The notes under the pieces are model-generated. The model searched no databases. It saw nothing but the letters and a program-made list of their open reading frames with translations, and had not been told where the DNA came from. From Phytopythium helicoides (lineage: Eukaryota > Oomycota > Peronosporomycetes > Pythiales > Pythiaceae), in assembly GCA_024867545.1 (NCBI GenBank), contig JANFNE010000003.1, positions 1,798,001 to 1,862,000 of the forward strand: a DNA stretch of 64,000 bases, given 5' to 3'. Below, piece by piece: positions 1-10,172 of the stretch (its first letter is position 1; each line of letters opens with the position of its first letter). Both the position numbers and the translations under genes were made by a program.

Positions 1-297
1 CGCTCACCAGCATGCGCATGTACTTTGGCCCGTCCGCCGGGTCCTCCAGGTCGGACGTGAACTGCAGCAGGAAGCTCGCGCACTTGGCTGCGTCCGCCGG
101 TCCGTCAGCCGTCAGCCTCGCCCGGATCTCCGCGCCGACGCTCGCCGCGCACCTTTCTCCTCCGCGTAATTGGATTGGCCGGCGCCTGCACCGCCTGCCG
201 CGCCGCCCGCAGCGTTCGCCGTCACGTCGCTGGGCTGCGAGGAGCCGAGCGACGCGCGCGCGCGGCCGCCGGAGCGCACGAACGCCGGCGACGCCAT
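1..297 (-). CDS. partial protein of unknown function (5' end, runs off left edge)
   Basis: On the minus strand an ATG at 297 opens an Ala/Gly/Ser-rich N-terminus (MASPAFVRSGGRARASLGSS...). The frame closes near 112, but a shifted frame carries on to the window edge with sensible coding text (EIRARLTADGPADAAKCASF, then LLQFTSDLEDPADGPKYMRM). The two frames meet around 130-150 with no room for a normal intron, so a single-base indel is likely. A GTGAGC at the extreme left end could be the next splice donor. It is divergent to the SFI1-like gene and shares its promoter. The family is not recognised, and the start is chosen only as the first ATG. Confidence 0.4.
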
Positions 298-517
298 CGA
301 AGTTGTTGGCGCGCCAAAAAAAATTTTTTGGCGCCAAAAGCCGCGCAGACTACAGCGGATGGTATTATTTGATAGAATGAATACGGATACTGTCGTTTTG
401 GAGTATTTGGGACACTCTTTCGGGGAGAGAAATGTTTCGTGAGGCGGGGTTTTGGCCAATCAGAGAGATTTGAGGAATGGGTACGAAAACGCGATCCTGA
501 AGAGATGCGAGAGCCTC
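298..517. promoter_or_regulatory. bidirectional promoter with two E2F-like palindromes and a CCAAT box
   Basis: The 220-bp gap between two divergent starts holds TTGGCGCGCCAA (306-317) and TTTGGCGCCAAA (327-338), separated by an A/T run. Both contain TTTGGCGC/TTGGCGC cores that match the E2F/DP consensus TTTSSCGC in both orientations. A CCAAT box in the context GGCCAATCAG lies at 456-460, about 60 nt before the SFI1-like ATG. The motifs are seen directly; E2F binding is inferred. Confidence 0.5.
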
Positions 518-3500
518 ATGGACCGCGCGAGGGAGGCGCTGCGGACTCTGAGCGAGGAGCTCGAGGAGCGAGCGGAGCGCGACAGAGCGCGGCTGGGCCG
601 GATCTCGCGCTCCAGAGCGGGTCTTCGAGGTGCAAAGGTCGAGGATTCGCGCGGTGCCAAGGTCGAGCTGCCGGCGACATGGGCGGACTTGGACGCGGCG
701 CTCGCGGCGCTCCGGTTTAGCTCGTGCGATTCGGCGTGTAGAGGCGACAAGAGGCCTGTGAAGGCACCGACGCGGTTGGCTATGCGTGCCAAAAGAGCAT
801 CCCCGTCACTCAAGCTTCCGGAGCAGATTGTCCACTGTGCTCGCCAGGCGAAGCGATCGTCTGCTGATGATCGGAGCACGCGGCTGGACATAACGCACAA
901 GTACCTGACATTGTGGAGGGATCTAGCACAGGCGACAACGGTCGTGAGGAACTTGTCAAGGCGGGCAGCATCGCATCACTCCGATACGCTGGTTCGGCAC
1001 GCGTTCCACGCGTGGCAATTATATCACGCTCGGTTCCAGCAGCTTTCGGTAAAGGAGCAACGTGTAGCTGCACGAGCACATGCGATCACGATCGAACATG
1101 CATATCATCGTTGGTATCGCGCATTCCAGTACCAACAGCGCTATCGACACCTCCTGCAATTGCGACGGCAGAATCTTCTCACCGAAGTATTTCAACTGTG
1201 GCAAGATCGAGCTCGAGTCAGCAGTAAGCTTCGACGTCTTCGGGGTCGTAGTCGTTTCCAACTTGCGAGGTCTGCTTTTCACCGATGGTTTCAGTTTATT
1301 GATCGCCGCCACAGTCGCCGTGTACAGTATTCAATAGCCAATCAGTTCTTCCTTGAGTGCTGTTGGAAGGTATTCGTGAAGAACGTTCGCAGACAAGTTC
1401 AATGCAGACATATTGCTGCTGCCCATGCCAAAACCCTCCAGCTTCGAAGAATTGAAATATTGTTTGACAAGTGGATTGTATTTGTGAACAGACGGAGGCG
1501 GTGGTGGGCTGCAATCAAGTGGGATCGACAATGTGTTCTCGCGTCTGCGCTGGAGAACTGGAGAAAAAAGATCCGGCAAAGGCGATTTGTATCAGCTATT
1601 ATCAAGAGGGTGGAAAAGAAACAGCGTCGTAGTCTGCTTCGATGGTCCTTCCATCAGTGGCATCTTGCCTTCAAGATACTTCGAAGTCGTGCAGTGAGGT
1701 TTCAGGTGAGGCAAGCGTTCGTTACAAATGAATTGTCATCAACGACTAATGCTCTGGGTGATAAAGATCCTGGTCGAGCGAATTGCTTTACGCAGAGCCT
1801 TTCGATTTCTGCGGCTGCTTTGTAAGACACTCGGCGAGCGGGAGGTGAGCATGCGTGCCTGGAAGCAGCGACGAGCAATTATTAATTGGCACGAACAGGT
1901 TCAGTATCAACGAAGCCTTACACGTCGCTCAGATAGTGTTGCTACGTGCTACAGAGCATTTGTTCAACAATGCCATGGGTGGCGGCCGTGGCGGCTCGCC
2001 TACAACAAGTCCATAGCATTCCGTTCGATATGCGCAAGACGTCGACAGCGAGAGCTAGTTATGGCATGGAAAGCATTTCAAGCTGGTGTTCGTTCCACAA
2101 AGCATTATCGATTGCAACTAGTAGCGGCTACTGCTGCGATCAGCTGTCTGCGTTTGAAGTCTGCGGTAGTTGCATGGGAATACTACACTTATGAGGCACA
2201 CATCAGTAATCGTCAAGTTGAGCAAGCTATGATGCATCACAATCGGGTGTTGCTGGTAAAATATTGGTCAGCCTGGAAGAAATGGAATGCCAGGAAGCTG
2301 CAATTATATGCTAATACAGCTATTGCCCATCGTTTCTTCGCAACAAGATTGCTTCGACACTGGAGGACTCAAACAACTTTCATTCAGAAGCACCATTTGT
2401 TAGCATTAGCGAGAGCTAAACGGTTCTGGATAATGTCTTGCAAAGGAAGGTCCTTTCGACTCTGGTTAGCTCACACTCGACAGCAGCATCTCCGTTCGTA
2501 CCGGTTGGTATTTACAGCATGGAATCGTGCAGCACAGCGAAAGAGGGCGTGCCGAGCTTTCTTTGAGATTGGCTGTACATTGTCAATCTCACGACGATGG
2601 ATGAAATGGACAAATGCTGTGAAAAATAGCATTCGACTTCGTCAGATTGCTCGGCAAGTCATGATTCTCCACAGGAGGCACGTGAAATGCACGTACTTTG
2701 TGAAGAAATGGTTGTTCAAAGCTCGGAATTATCGTCAAGCAAGATTACAGATCGAATCTCTGAGTCGAATGGTTGCGTATGAACAAATCATGAAGAAGTG
2801 GAAACACTGGAAAGCCGATCGAATGAAAGAAAACCGAGCAAGAGAACTCCAGACTAACAAACTCTTGACTCGATATCTCAAACTTTTTCGCAAAATGACC
2901 ATCGACCGAGCGAATGAAGCTAAAAGAGTATACCAACGCCGCCAAGCTGCAAAAGTCTGGAGTGCGTGGCGTATGTTGCTGGAACGAAGGAAACGACTAG
3001 CTGTTGCAGATAATCACTATCGTGACTTTCGCTTTGCACGTGGGATAGCGTTTCTTCGAGCAAATTGGACTCGGAGTCAAACGTTGCGAGCACTAAACCA
3101 GCAAGCAAACCTTTGGCACACTGTGGTCATCCTCCAAACCTCGATGAATGAATGGTATATTGCGACCCAACGATCAATTCGGCTGCGTGCTATACATAAC
3201 GACCTTCGCAGAAGCTACCTCGGGACTCGATACCTTCGAATGTGGAGGTTTATTTACACAATGCGTCTAAGATCAAGAGTGGCAGTAGAACACCACGACC
3301 GTATTGTGGGCGAGAAGGCATTCAATGCATGGCGACAGATCACAAAACGGCGGTTGGTTGCTATTGCGATGTGGAGGTACACAGCGACTCGCATCCGTCT
3401 GAACCAAACGCTGTTGTCATGGAAGACGCTGCACAGCGCTCAACGAAGAGTACGATTTGCTGTCACGAAACAGCGAGACAAGGTCCAAGCTCGATTCCTT

Positions 3501-4421
3501 CGCATCGTTTTGTCAAAATGGAAGCTAATCGCCGATGCTGAAAGCTTTCGGTTGATGCTAGTCGAGCAAAGAGCAAACCGATGGGCAAAGATCTGCTGGA
3601 ATCGTTGGAGGATTTACATTATCGTTGAGCGACGTCGACACAATTATCGCCTAGCAATGGTTTGCAACGCGTTTGATCGACTGCGTCGACATGTAACCGT
3701 TCAACTAGCTGGACGAACTCTACGTCGTCGAAGTGCAATTGCAGCGGTGAGTCGTGCTCTTCGACTGTGGCGAACAGAGTGTCGAGTTATGCGAGCGCAT
3801 CGAAGTATTGACCGAACTCTACTTTCATATGCGTTGCATGAGTGGGTACGCTACACGACTGGCTGTCGTCAACAACGAAAGTGGATTCGCTACGTCCAGC
3901 AGCTTCACAGACTCCATGAGCCAGAAATTGACGGAGAGGTCACTTTGGAGCCACCCAACGATTTGGATGGCATATCTACATCAGAATGTGGTGCGGTGCG
4001 GCATGACGTGCTGAGAGAGGCTTTGCACGGGTGGCACTTGCTTACAAAGAATTCTCAAAGTCGCCGCCGCCGCAAATATGACGGTCATGCGTCTGGTCAT
4101 GTGTCTGGACAACCACGACCAAGAATATCGTACAACAAACAAGTGAAGGGTATTTGTAGGACCACGAAGCGAAGGAACGATCGGAAGCTGGCGCTGCGCT
4201 TTTGGTCTGATCGTCTTGTTTTCAAAGTGTTTCGAGGGTGGAAAGATGTGTCAAGAAATTCGATATTGCAGAACCAGCAACATCAGACTTCTTCAAGTCC
4301 CACATCAAGGCGAAATTGCTTGGTGGAGTTCAGAGCTTCAGACATTTCGCTAGTTGCCTGCAATCACCAGCTGCGGAGAGGCCCTGAGGCCTCCAGCAGA
4401 ACGAAACGATGTCACTTCTGA
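518..4421 (+). CDS. SFI1: SFI1-like centrin-binding repeat protein
   Basis: Two exons, 518-1705 and 1767-4421, joined by a 61-nt intron (donor CAG|GTGAGG, acceptor AAG), give about 1280 aa. Nearly the whole protein is a long Arg/Lys/Trp-rich helix array. It has more than twenty spaced Trp-containing units such as FHAWQLYHARFQ, FHRWFQFIDRR, FRLWLAHTRQQ and ALHEWVRYTTG, roughly one per 30-35 residues. That is the pattern of Sfi1 centrin-binding repeats. Sfi1 filaments with centrin act at spindle poles and basal bodies. The first 130 residues are an acidic/basic coiled-coil-like head, and the last 90 are Ser/Gln-rich. The start is the first in-frame ATG (MDRAREALRTL); upstream codons have no ATG. 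The AAG acceptor is non-ideal, so the exact junction may differ. Confidence 0.85.
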
Positions 4422-4595
4422 GTGCTGTCTAATCTTATCCTAGGGCTTCAGGGAGTTCGGACTGGTCCGACTTGGTTGTATAGGTGCAGGCAGGCAATAG
4501 ATTACCTTCGCAGCAGAAAATCACACCCAGTGTTGGCGTACTTGCCATTTGTCGCCCCACCACATTCTTAATTGCTTGTCGTTGCTGCGCACACC

Positions 4596-5965
4596 ATGCA
4601 GAACAATAATGATTCCGTTGATTCTATCTATATTAACGAGATTCCGGTCAATGCAGAGGCCTGGCACGCCAAAACTCGAGGCAAGAAAGAATCATTTCAT
4701 GTTGTTCAAGTCGGGAAAGCATCGAATGGCGCGACAGGGTTGCAGGCAAGGATGAGAAAGCATAATGTGGCCTGGTGTTACGCGTCGGGTGAGCGCGAAT
4801 CCTATAGTACAGTTTACACGAGATCGGAGTCCAGCAAGCCGGCACACTACACGGTTGGAGCTATTCACATGTTTCCCCGCATCATTGGAGTTTTGATGGT
4901 TGAGGACAGCAAAACCCTCAAGAACTCAACTGAGATCGAAGAGCAGCGCATTCGAGAACAAGTCGGAGTCATGCTAAACCCGGCACTAATGGTAAGCCTG
5001 CTAACGGAGACGTTCGTGTCAAAGAAGGCCAAGACCGTGCTAGAGATGGGATTCAAGGGCAACTTTTCAACGACGCAGCTGCGTCTAGTGTCTACAAAGG
5101 AGGTGCGACCGAAGTAGCTGTAGATGCATGGTGGTGCTTTCATTGCTGACTGTAGTAACAAACAAACAGCTCAAGGGGCTCCGAGAGTGGTTTCAATCCA
5201 GTTGGTCAGATGGAAATGCTGTGTATATTAGTAAGTTTGATCAATACTCTTCACAATGGACCTCGACGCGAAAAGACGACTACACGCTGCGACTCAGTTG
5301 TTGCTACTCAGACGAGCCTCCGTTCAGCAACGCTACCCCGACGACACTGCCAGTTTTCAAGGAGGCCAACCACGCTGTCAGCTTGGTGAGAAGACGGCCT
5401 ACGGCACGCTCAGCTTCTTGTGCGGTTGCTTCTTCGGAGGCCGTCGCTACCCCGTCTCCACCGCAGCAATCTTCAAAGCAACAATCTTCAAAGCTCCAGC
5501 TGACCGAAGAGAAGAGTGTACCTCCTGCAGAGGCTCGCACGACTCCCAAAAAAAACAAATCGATCGGCTGGAACGGTGTCTGGGAAGACAAATACGATAA
5601 AACAGCCTCCACCTGCTGTCACTTGTGCGCGCTCCGCGTCAGCTCCAGCGCAATCCTCCAGGCCAAAGTCGAACGAAGCGAAGACCCATTCTCCCCCCAC
5701 GGCACGAGCTACCACAAAGGGTTCAAAACGGACAACTGGAGGCAAGACCAATGAGCGAAGTGACGGGAAGCAGCCCACCGCCGTGTCAAATTACGAGTCT
5801 CCATCTACCCGCGCCAGAGCAAAGCCGGCACCTTCCAAGCCAAAGACCATCGCTCCTGCCAAGAAGTCCGCATCCACGCCCTCAAAACCACCACTCGGCC
5901 GCCAGCTCAACTCGGATAGCGACAGAAAGCAGCCCTCCTCCTCCTCCAAAGCTCGCAGCAAGTGA
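4596..5965 (+). CDS. unrecognised protein with Lys/Pro/Ser-rich tail; one frameshift
   Basis: ATG at 4596 (MQNNNDSVDSIYINEIPVNA...). Exon 1 ends at 5102. A 67-nt GT-AG intron (5103-5169) leads to LKGLREWFQSSW. A second possible intron is 5231-5311 (donor GTAAGT, 81 nt), which would leave the frame unchanged if retained. The first 170 residues look globular (alpha/beta, with VGAIHMFPRIIGVLMVED). The rest is low-complexity and very basic (TPKK..., SKPKTIAPAKKSASTPSKPP). The frame changes at a run of eight A at 5548-5555: upstream text ends TTPKK, and the composition continues in the next frame as TNRSAGTVSGKTN to the stop at 5965. I do not recognise a domain. Its closeness (174 nt) to the SFI1-like gene on the same strand is noted only. 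Confidence 0.6.
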
Positions 5966-6096
5966 ACCCCCACGAAGTTGAAGTTGAGTTGAAGTGCCGT
6001 CGACGTCACTCTTCATGTGGTCCACATGGGATGTGTTGTAAACAACCTTGAACCTCCCTTCACAATCGGTTTGACACTCAAGATCAAGAGATCGAG

Positions 6097-7352
6097 ATGG
6101 CGGGCGAGCGCTTCTGGGAGAAATGGCCGCACCACTTCATGGACACCGCGCCGGGCGTGCGGCTGCACTACGTGGACGTGGGGCCGCGCGATGCGCTGCC
6201 GGTCGTGCTGGTGCACGGCTGGCCGGACCTCTGGTTCGGCTGGCGAGTGCGTGTTTTTCGCTTGGGATTTTTCTAAATGGCGGCGTCGAGCGACTCACGC
6301 GGGGGCGTTGGGCGGCTGCAGCACCAGATCCGGGAGCTGTCGAGCAAGTACCGGCTGATTGTGCCGGGTACGAGTCGAGTTTTGGCGTCGACAAGTTTTC
6401 AAGTTTTTTTTTTTTTTTTTCAAGATGGGGAAAAAAAGCTGACGGCGGTGGTGGTGGTTGCGGTCGTCTGGCAGACATGCGCGGGTTCGGTCAGTCGTCG
6501 ACGCCGCAGAACGTCGAGGCGTACGGCGGCAAGAACGTCACGAACGACTTTGCGGCGCTACTTGGTGCGGGATTTGTCTTTTGTAGCTCTCGCCAGAAAA
6601 CCTGTGGCTGACGTTTTGTTGCTTGTTGTTCATGCCAACGTAGACGGGCTCAACATTCCTCGCGCGGTGTTCATCGGGCATGACTGGGGTGGAGCCATGG
6701 TCTGGCGCATGTGTCTGTACCACCCACAGCGCGTGATCGCGGTCTGCGGTGTTTGCACGCCCTACACGCCGCCGCACAAGCAGTACTTTTCGCTGGACGT
6801 GGTGGTGTCCAAAGTGCCGCAGTTCGCGTACCAGAAGGTGCTGGCGGATGCCGAGCGCACGGGCAAGGTCTTTGACTCGGCGCCACGCCGCTTCTTCACG
6901 GCCATGTTCCGTAAGCACACGGAAAACAACGTGCGCGGAACCGCATCGGCGTGCGTGCTCTCTTCAGCAAGGTCGCGACCGACTCGCAGGAGCCGCTATT
7001 CACGCAGCGGTCGACCATGCTCTCGGAGGAGGAGCTCGACTACTACGTGGAGCAGTACTCGGCCTCCAAGTTCCAGAGCACGTGCCAGTACTACGCGACG
7101 CGCAAGATCGACTTTGACAACGAGATCAACCTCCCTACCGTGCTGCCGCACCGCACGTTGTTCATCGCCGCCGCGCAGGACGACGTGCTCAGACCCGAGA
7201 TGGCGCGCAGCATGCCCAAGTTCATCCCGAACCTCGAGATGAAGCTCATTGAGGCCGCCGGCCACTGGGTGCTGTGGGAGCAGAAGGAGAAGGTGAACGC
7301 GCTGCTGACCGAGTGGCTCGCCAAGATCGACGCCCCGCAGGCCAAGCTGTAA
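6097..7352 (+). CDS. epoxide hydrolase, alpha/beta-hydrolase fold; one frameshift
   Basis: Four exons: 6097-6246, 6322-6367, 6475-6564 and 6644-7352. The introns are 75, 107 (with a long poly-T tract) and 79 nt, all GT-AG. Joined, they give about 331 aa with classic epoxide hydrolase landmarks: HGWPDLWFGWR (HGxP oxyanion motif), PDMRGFGQSS, GHDWGGAMVW (nucleophile Asp), AAQDDVLRPE (acid Asp) and AAGHWVLWEQ (His). The family hydrolyses epoxides to diols, usually in the cytosol or peroxisome; no signal peptide is visible. Around 6937 the frame changes between ...TENNVRG and NRIGVRALFSKV, and the exon sum is one base short of a multiple of three, so one base appears to be missing. All catalytic residues survive on either side. 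Confidence 0.85.
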
Positions 7353-7747
7353 GGCGAGTGGGACTGAAAGACGCGTCTCACGTCCACTTTGACGTCCATG
7401 CATGCTCACGAAGCTTTGCGGCTGTGTTGATGGAGTGTGAAGCCGTCGCACAGTCGCTGGAGTTGCGTAATTTCATGAACACGCTACTTGTTTTTCATTT
7501 TCCAACGAGCACGACTTGCCGTCTGCATTGGATACCATCAAAGGAGAATGTAGTTGACGGTGCTGTTGCTGCCTGAGATTCCGGGTCGCTGTCGTGAAGG
7601 GGGGACAACAAATGGCACTGGCACTGGAACCTGGCAGCCTGCATCCCTGCGTGATCCCACCCATGAGCTCGCGGTTTCTTTTTTTTGGTCAAGCGAGGCT
7701 CGCGGTCCCGCCCTTCTCGTTAGCTTACTCCTCTCTCTCTCTCTCAT
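7353..7747. other. intergenic region between convergent genes
   Basis: A 395-bp gap between the ends of the epoxide hydrolase and uL29m genes. It holds a T-rich stretch near 7680 and a (CT)n microsatellite at about 7729-7745. No gene is visible. Confidence 0.6.
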
Positions 7748-8194
7748 CTATTCCTCCTTGATCTGCGCGGCGTCGCTGGCGGCCTGCTTCTTTGCGAGGT
7801 TGCTCTTGTACACGTCGCTGCGCTCGTGCAGCACGAGCTTGATGCGCGCCATGGACTTCTTGACCTTGGTGCGGCGCGAGGGGTTGGGCATGAGGATGTT
7901 CTTGGCGCGGCAGTGCTGCAGCTCGGTGAGCAGCGCGTTGCGCTCCTTGAGCAGCACGAACCAGAGCTTGTGCAGGTCCTCGGTGCTCTTCTGGCGCAGC
8001 ATCCACGCGCGCCACTCGCCGCCCACCACCGGCCGCTTGGTGCCCACGGCCGCCGGCACCTGCGTCAGCGACTCGCGCTTGGCGCCCTCGCCCGCCAGCT
8101 CCTGCACAGGGAAAAACTCCTCCAGCCCTCGGCGCGGCGCGGCGGCCGCGGGCGCCACGCGCAGCGCGCCCATCAGGCGCCGGAGCTGCAGCAT
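7748..8194 (-). CDS. MRPL47: mitochondrial large-subunit ribosomal protein uL29m (L47-type)
   Basis: 148 aa from the ATG at 8194 (MLQLRRLMGALRVAPAA). The Arg/Ala-rich N-terminus suits a mitochondrial presequence. GLEEFFPVQELAGEG is the hallmark opening of mature MRP-L47/uL29m, and GGEWRAWMLRQKSTEDLHKL plus WFVLLKERNALLTE is the L29 helical core. NILMPNPSRRTKVKKSMARI matches the conserved MRP-L47 extension. It would sit near the peptide exit of the mitochondrial 50S-type subunit. In-frame sequence upstream of 8194 (His/Cys/Asn-rich) does not resemble the family, so the downstream Met is chosen. Confidence 0.88.
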   Translation of the reverse strand: MLQLRRLMGALRVAPAAAAPRRGLEEFFPVQELAGEGAKRESLTQVPAAVGTKRPVVGGEWRAWMLRQKSTEDLHKLWFVLLKERNALLTELQHCRAKNILMPNPSRRTKVKKSMARIKLVLHERSDVYKSNLAKKQAASDAAQIKEE

Positions 8195-8597
8195 CTTGCG
8201 CGAATTATGGGTGGCGGGGGCAAAATGAGGAGCTACGATGACTCCCGGGTAGGCATTTGGGGCTACCTGGGAGGCAAGTTGGGCGTGGGGGACTGGCCGC
8301 CAGTCGTTTTGGAAGGACGAATGACATTCGACATGACATTCGGCATTCGGCGTTTTTCGGGCTTTGGGTGTAGAACGTTGATGAAATGATGATCTCTTGC
8401 TTCCGCTCCCTGACGAGCAAGTCAAGCCATGGAGGAGCAAAATTCTACATGAGATTGCTGATCCTCGACGACACTAGAGAATTGCATTTGAGGAGACTGC
8501 CTCTGGAAGACGCAGCTAGAGAAGGCCGTCTACACCGTGCACTTTGTTGACGTTTCATACTGTGCGGACACTGCGCACCACATCCACATGCTGTAGT
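8195..8597. other. intergenic region upstream of uL29m gene
   Basis: A 403-bp region between two minus-strand genes, so it serves as the uL29m promoter and the 3' end of the secreted repeat protein gene. On the minus strand TCCTCATTTTGCC near 8219-8234 loosely resembles the oomycete Inr. Short GACATTCG/GGCATTCGG repeats lie at about 8321-8352. No gene is visible. Confidence 0.4.
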
Positions 8598-9266
8598 TTA
8601 GCTGGACGCCGCGTCGTTGGCCTCGATGGCCGCGCGCTCCTCCGACTCGTCGTCCTCGACCATCGTCGAGTTCGTGGTAGTAGGGGTTCCGGCGTCGGCA
8701 GCATCAATTGCCGAGCGCTCTTCAGTTTCATCGTCATTTTCACGGTCCGCAGCGTTGATGGCAGCGCGCTCTTCCGTCTCGTCATCGTCCTCGCGGTCCG
8801 CAGCGTTGATAGCAGATCGCTCCTCCGTCTCATCATCCTCCACTGTAGCCGAGTTCCCCGACGTGGTCTCAGCGTCCGCAGCATTAATGGCAGCGCGCTC
8901 TTCCGTCTCATCATCGTCCTCGCGGTCCGCAGCGTTGATAGCAGATCGTTCCTCCGTCTCATCATCCTCCACTGTAGCCGAGTTCCCCGACGTGGTGTCA
9001 GCGTCTGCAGCATCAATTGCCGAACGCTCTTCGGTTTCATCGTCGTATCCGCGGTTCACAGCATTGATGGCGGCTCGCTCTTCCGTCTCGTCGTCGTCAG
9101 TGTGTGCGGGTGCCACCGTCGCGTCCGATGTGCTGGCGCTCCCGCTGAGCACAGAGAAGCCCACAGTCTCGGAAGTTAGATTGGAGCCTGAGTTCACCGC
9201 CACGCCACTCGCGGTTGACGCCGCTACGGTCGCCGCCAGCAGCAGGAACGTCGTCGACAGCTTCAT
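8598..9266 (-). CDS. secreted protein with eight DDETEER (dEER-like) repeats
   Basis: 222 aa from the ATG at 9266. MKLSTTFLLLAATVAASTASG is a clear signal peptide. After a Ser/Thr/Asn-rich linker the protein consists of eight units, each starting DDETEER (the last DDESEER) and continuing (S/A)AI(N/D/E)A. Units alternate between about 17 residues (ending AADRED) and about 26 residues (ending TTSGNSATVE), giving a 43-residue higher-order repeat. The acidic EER block resembles the dEER motif after RxLR in Phytophthora effectors, but no RxLR is present and dEER normally occurs once. No cysteines, very acidic, probably disordered. The start at the MKL Met is preferred to the longer frame because it gives a clean signal peptide. 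A host-interaction role is only inferred. Confidence 0.8.
   Translation of the reverse strand: MKLSTTFLLLAATVAASTASGVAVNSGSNLTSETVGFSVLSGSASTSDATVAPAHTDDDETEERAAINAVNRGYDDETEERSAIDAADADTTSGNSATVEDDETEERSAINAADREDDDETEERAAINAADAETTSGNSATVEDDETEERSAINAADREDDDETEERAAINAADRENDDETEERSAIDAADAGTPTTTNSTMVEDDESEERAAIEANDAASS
8792..9049 (-). repeat. 129-bp tandem repeat inside the secreted repeat protein gene
   Basis: Two near-identical 129-bp blocks starting at 8792 and 8921 (both beginning cgcggtccgcagcgttgata on the plus strand) encode the 17+26-residue double unit. Only scattered third-position changes separate them, so the duplication looks recent. Repeat-number change by unequal crossing-over would keep the frame. 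Confidence 0.75.
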
Positions 9267-10172
9267 TTCGAACAGCAACAATTCGGTGCGCTAGCGCAAA
9301 CGCAGTAATTGTAGAAGTAGAAGCGAACTCCGAGGCTCCGGATCATTCTCTTCCAAGCCAACGGGAGACCGCCACGAGCTGCTCTTTTACGTCGGGGCCA
9401 GATGGCATCGCTCTCGTCAACCATTATTACGCGGTGAGGTCCAACAATCACGAGCACACACAGCAACACAGCTGGACGCGCTGTGCTTCGCAAGTTCAGA
9501 GTGGCTCTACTCGAGGTGATCACGATACGAATGATCGATGGTGATCCCGATCCACAGCACACCGAGGCGTCGTCAGTCGCAGCGATAATGAAATCGCTCT
9601 GTTCGTTTTGTTCGGCATCAATGGCACCTCGAATGACCGGTCGTCAGAGCATTAGGCGCTCGTCTTGATGTAGCGGCGCCACAAGCGGCTGTAATGGGTC
9701 TCTGAGTCCACGCAAGTCCTTCGGATCGAGTCGGCGCGTGGCGTGGAACGTTCGGACGGTCTGGACAACAGGACAGACGCGCTGGGTGCATGACGACCGG
9801 CCTTCCATCGTGGAAGACTCGCCAGCATTACTCCAGGACGCTCTCTATTACCGGTCGGTGTTCGTTTGCTGTGGGCTTCAAGCTCAAGTTCCGCGATAGG
9901 CAGGAATGAACGAACGGCTTTCTTGCAGCCGCGAGATGACCACGAGCTTCGGTGGGAGTCCCCAGAAGGCCATGGAGCTGTCTGGGATGCCTGACCACCT
10001 CCGGACGCCTTCCTGTTTCTCACCCACGCGTCGAACGCCATGGAGTACAGGCGAAGCGCAACACGATGGAGCTGCGACTGCTCATTCCTCAACTTGCCTC
10101 GACGGCGATTGACCCAACCTCCTCCATCGAGCCACCCCGAGCCTCGATATCACCTCTCAACCTCTTCGACTC
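9267..10172. other. divergent intergenic region
   Basis: About 0.9 kb between the divergent secreted-repeat and subtilase genes, so it should contain both promoters. An open frame on the minus strand (about 9652-10092, ending RLWRRYIKTSA) has no recognisable domain and no good promoter; I do not call it. The only clear element is the core promoter at 10080-10098. Confidence 0.4.
10080..10098 (+). promoter_or_regulatory. oomycete Inr+FPR core promoter of the subtilase gene
   Basis: GCTCATTCCTCAACTTGCC matches the oomycete Inr (GCTCATTYY) followed by a CAWTTT-like flanking region. It lies about 75-93 nt before the ATG at 10173. Confidence 0.7.

Noticed and set aside
6400..6420. Long T tract as a possible terminator
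   Set aside because: It lies inside intron 2 of the epoxide hydrolase, where T-rich tracts are normal.
9652..10092. 146-codon minus-strand frame between the secreted repeat protein and the subtilase
   Set aside because: No ATG context, no domain, no Inr; it overlaps the subtilase promoter. Could be real but not supportable.
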